Source of the DNA: Pseudorasbora parva
Taxonomy: Eukaryota > Chordata > Actinopteri > Cypriniformes > Gobionidae
NCBI RefSeq assembly: GCF_024679245.1
Contig: NC_090191.1
Location: 40,568,024 to 40,632,023 of the forward strand
DNA length: 64,000 nucleotides
Reading direction: 5' to 3'
A program made the translations under genes and the position numbers. Below are positions 33,693 to 64,000 of the stretch, piece by piece. The number at the start of each line of letters is the position of its first letter. Positions within the stretch are counted from its first letter, which is position 1. The notes below the pieces were generated by a model, which saw nothing but the letters and a program-made list of their open reading frames with translations, was not told the origin of the DNA and did not search any database.

Positions 33693-35130
33693 AAATAAAA
33701 AATACTTAGTACAGTACATTTCATACAGTAAATGTAAACTTCCATAACTTTTTTATACTTCTTTTTTTAAGTCCTTTCACTTCAGCAATAATGTGAAGAT
33801 TGTCTTTTAAAAAGTGCTATATTCCAAAGCATGAATTAAAGCCATTTAAGTTTGTAAAGTGCATTTTCAAGTCTAAAAAGGAGGGTTACAGTAAATTATG
33901 TTTGTGTAGCCTACGTAACTGTGAAATTTTAAATGTCTTTCCCTAAGGAGATAATAACTAACTAACGAACTAACTAACGTGGTTTTGTTCATATCTTACA
34001 ATACTCATGTTAACAATAGCTATGTTATGTTTCATGGGAAAATACTGGCCCAAAAATAGCCCTGGAACTGAATTCATGTCCGGTGTTGTTAATGCGTTCA
34101 CGGCTTTCTCTTAAGGCATTGCACCTTCACACACTCGTTATTTTTACTGCTGCGGCCTTACCTTGACATCAATACTCTTCCAAATGTTCAACTTTTCACC
34201 TCCGTGTTTATCTGTGTTTACAGCCTCTTAGCAATGACGTGATATCCAGACTATCTCGGCTTTATCAGCTCACCCTTCTGACTACGGCAAAAAACCCGGT
34301 GTTTAATTGGTCGATAGATGGGGATTAATCAAATTTCCTGACTGATACGCATGTTGAATCAGGTATTTCTGTGGAGCAAAAAAGAAAAAGAAAAAAACGT
34401 TAGCATGGTGAACAGTGATTAAGTTCATACTACCAGCATACGTGAATGAAGAGTTTAATTAATTTACATACATTGCAGGATTATCAACGATTAGGAGACG
34501 TCTGCCCTCTTGTGGCATAAAAAAAAAATATTTTGATAAATCAAAAACAATCCTACTGCAAACACTGAAGTTGTGAATATAAATGACGTTCCCCACTACG
34601 CTTAACGTTACTTGATTGGCTGAAAACAGATATTAAAATGAAGGCGCTGTCGATCGCATTTCAACTGCCACTCCTTGAAAAAATATAGGCCTATATATTA
34701 AATGTATGTAGCCTATATTTATAACACTACTTTGTTTTATTACCGTTACATTAAATTACAAAAAACTATTTTACGCGGCTGTGGGAGTGACAGCAATATG
34801 TTTCTGACTGCCATTATCAATCTCTATTTGTTTTCTCTCCTCTTTTTGAGTTGTGAAAACAGTATTGTGGAGTTTTTCTTTTGCTATTTGAACAAATTGG
34901 AACACACACACACACACACAAAAAAAAAATAGTTTTATGTAAGACGAATTCCACTTCTGATAAACCTGGAAATGTGAAAAGAACGGCTGTAGTTGAATAT
35001 GAAAAATATGTTGGAATAATTTTGATTTATTAGAAGGAGTCATTCCTGTTATAAATGTTTCTGTCTCTATCATTTACCTACTCATATTTTCTATAAAATT
35101 AATAAAATATTTATAAGAAATGCTTATAAA
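32934..35130. other. Mostly single-copy intergenic DNA
   Basis: A TA microsatellite (33624-33686) is listed separately, and a short CA run sits at 34902-34920. Otherwise I recognise no exon, RNA gene or transposon end. Frames of 60-100 codons exist on both strands without protein-like content. Confidence 0.4.
33624..33686. repeat. (TA)n microsatellite
   Basis: About 30 TA units, ending in TACACACA. Confidence 0.95.
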
Positions 35131-35132
35131 AA

Positions 35133-35213
35133 CACACCTACATCTTGGATGCGCTGGGGGTAAGCAGATAAACATCACATGTTCATTTTTGGGTGAACTA
35201 TCCCTTTCGAGAC
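35133..35213. mobile_element. One end of a GGGTGAACTATCCCTT-type MITE
   Basis: The segment 'cacctacatcttggatgc...gggtgaactatccctt' matches the right arm of the element at 54870-57898. No opposite arm was seen nearby, so this is a truncated copy. Confidence 0.7.
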
Positions 35214-35386
35214 CACATGTTCACCCTCATAAAGGTTATCTAAATGCCATATTCCCTTACTAGCCCACTGTATCCATCAGAAAGGCCTCTTATTTTATTT
35301 GTAATTTGGTTATGTGCCATACTGAGTATAGTTGTTAGCCATAGGGTGTGTTTGAATGTTGGTGATACAATTTCCTAGACTAGAAA

Positions 35387-35925
35387 TCTAGACGCACCCT
35401 AGCGGCAGCAAATCTGATCTGCCGCGAGTGTCGTCTATCAACTCTCAATACACTTCTGAGCTGTAAAAACCAAACTCTGGTCAGGCCAATCACATCGTGT
35501 ATAGAGGCGGTGGGCGGGGTTTAACATAATGACGGCAGAGTTGCGCTTATGTGCTACTAGTAAACACAGAAGCTGGCGAACGGCGGTCTTTCCAATCAGC
35601 TTTGACCGCGACTCTGGAAGAGTTTTGCCGACCGGATACGGCGAATGTTTAATCAGTCAGCGAGCTCTGCTTCACCTTCATTGCTCTGGTTGGTGTAGCG
35701 CTATCCTATCGCGTGCAGAGGGAGTTTGAAAGACAACCGTTTATCCGCCCCTCGGATTGAGCCGTCAATGATGAGTTTCCAGACCAAACATCTTGATGTG
35801 GCTCTGGCTTGTCAGGCTAGTCATTATGGGTATTCGAGTCTAGCCGTTGAACGTACATCGGTTGTACACTCGTCATTGCGGTGCATTGTGGGACTGAATG
35901 AGTGCACTAGATAACGTCCACTATG
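35387..35925 (+). repeat. Inverted duplicate, copy 2
   Basis: The right 300 nt are nearly identical to the reverse complement of 32412-32720. The left part is the same small transposon, but it carries about 130 nt absent from copy 1 and lacks about 80 nt present there. The left outer flank does not match the 9-bp duplication of copy 1, so the duplication boundary lies within or at the end of the transposon. Confidence 0.8.
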
Positions 35926-36418
35926 GTTAAAAATAAATAAATAAATACAGAAAAAATGTGTAAATTGAATCCAACACACAACAAAAATGCTTCACAGGAC
36001 GATATGATGATAATAACAAATATGTAATAAAAATATACAAAACAATAACAAAAAAATAAAGAGAAATATTTCTTCCTTTTTCTTATTGACAAATTCAAGA
36101 TTCATAAAATGTGTTAAACAGTGGGGACATTACAATTTGAAGAATTCATCCAAAAAGTTAAACAGAATGTCATTCTTTTTATTTTATTATTTTTAATTCC
36201 TTGTTCAGCGATTCCATCTCTTTTAAAAAATAAATTATCTACATTTAGGAATGCACATTGCACATTTTTGATTATGAATATAATATTTATCATGTAAAAT
36301 GTATAAGTTCACCACAAATTCAATAATTCTGCTTCTGTTTGTAAAAGAGCATATAACATATTTTAGAGATAATTTACAATTCACACATTTTGATACGTCA
36401 TAAAAGCTTATGAATATG
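35926..36418. other. AT-rich upstream region of bicd1
   Basis: Low-complexity AAATAA-rich DNA with no recognised element. Composition switches abruptly to GC-rich at about 36420, where the bicd1 promoter begins. Confidence 0.5.
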
Positions 36419-36540
36419 CATGACGTCGTGGGACTGGGCGCTCCCGGAAGCTTTATTTCGGGAAGGGCTGCTGCAAGATGTGCTGACGTCACAGCGGGAG
36501 GAGAGCCGGAGTGAGTTGAGCCACTTGTCTTCATCCTAGT
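36419..36540 (+). promoter_or_regulatory. bicd1: Putative bicd1 promoter with CRE
   Basis: A full palindromic cAMP-response element TGACGTCA lies at 36484-36491, with a TGACGTC at 36421 and an ETS-like CCGGAAG at 36444-36450. The surrounding DNA is GC-rich and lacks a TATA box, as is usual for broadly expressed genes. The start site is inferred to lie within or just after this block. Confidence 0.5.
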
Positions 36541-36541
36541 G

Positions 36542-36565
36542 ATGATGGCGCCCCAACACCCATGA
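36542..36565 (+). other. Possible upstream ORF in the bicd1 5' UTR
   Basis: ATGATGGCGCCCCAACACCC then ATGA gives a seven-codon frame ended by TGA. It is followed by a purine-rich AAAGAAAG tract to about 36613. It would matter only if transcription starts upstream of it. Confidence 0.35.
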
Positions 36566-36803
36566 TCAAGCAGAAAAAGAAGAGAAAGAAAGAGAGAAAG
36601 AAAGAAAGAAAGCGAGGCCCACGGATCAATCGCGATGTTTGATTTCCACTCGAAATGATTTAGGATTGAATTATTCACTCATTAGTTGATAATATGTCCG
36701 GATCAATGACTATGTATTGGAGGTTCGGGTAAGGTGCAGGTGCCTCCATCCATCCGTTCATCTATCCATCCATCCAGCGCAGTGGAGGGCACGGGCCGGG
36801 CCG

Positions 36804-64000
<27,197 letters not shown>

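Noticed and set aside
36717..36803. Upstream extension of the bicd1 frame ([13 protein letters not shown]...)
   Set aside because: It has no ATG, only a TTG. The Kozak-supported ATG at 36804 matches the family N-terminus (MAA...VDHY).

Overview
The window looks like a teleost fish chromosome segment, most likely a cyprinid. The reasons are spliced vertebrate genes, very dense DNA-transposon debris (Tc1-like, hAT-like and TTAA-flanked miniature elements), long CA/GATA microsatellites and fish-type L2 and LTR retroelements. I could not determine the species. All coordinates and splice sites were read by eye, and no database was searched.

Two protein-coding genes are supported, both on the + strand. 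The first is a compact four-exon homeobox gene at about 21.97-26.58 kb, recognised as isx (intestine-specific homeobox). It has an eh1-like N-terminal motif and a Q50 paired-like homeodomain split by an intron at residues 46/47. The second is the 5' part of a BICD1-type dynein adaptor gene. Its promoter and first exon lie at about 36.4-37.03 kb and four more coding exons lie at 54.6, 58.0, 60.9 and 63.4 kb. The last exon runs off the window end. Intron phases and the concatenated protein agree throughout.

Region by region: 1-17 kb is non-coding and almost wholly repeats, including a hAT element with an exact 8-bp target duplication in a CA repeat, several foldback or miniature elements and a 1.2-kb GTTGC-rich minisatellite. 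At 17.1-20.3 kb there is a complete, young, non-autonomous LTR retrotransposon. Its two 377-bp LTRs are identical, its target duplication is CCTTC, and it sits inside an older Tc1-like remnant. At 20.3-28 kb lies isx, with a decayed Tc1 copy and two MITEs in its introns. At 28-36 kb there is nested repeat, including a near-identical inverted pair at 32.4 and 35.7 kb. At 36.4-64 kb is bicd1, whose 17.6-kb first intron is full of MITEs and microsatellites and whose second intron holds an element inserted into another copy of itself.

The two genes are neighbours with no evident functional link: one encodes a transcription factor, the other a cytoplasmic dynein adaptor. The most interesting biology is in the mobile DNA. 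The LTR element carries an 11-nt sequence just after its 5' LTR that is complementary to the predicted 5' end of its own RNA, as expected for Tf1-type self-priming. A hAT family with two copies here carries a tRNA-like segment between its ends.
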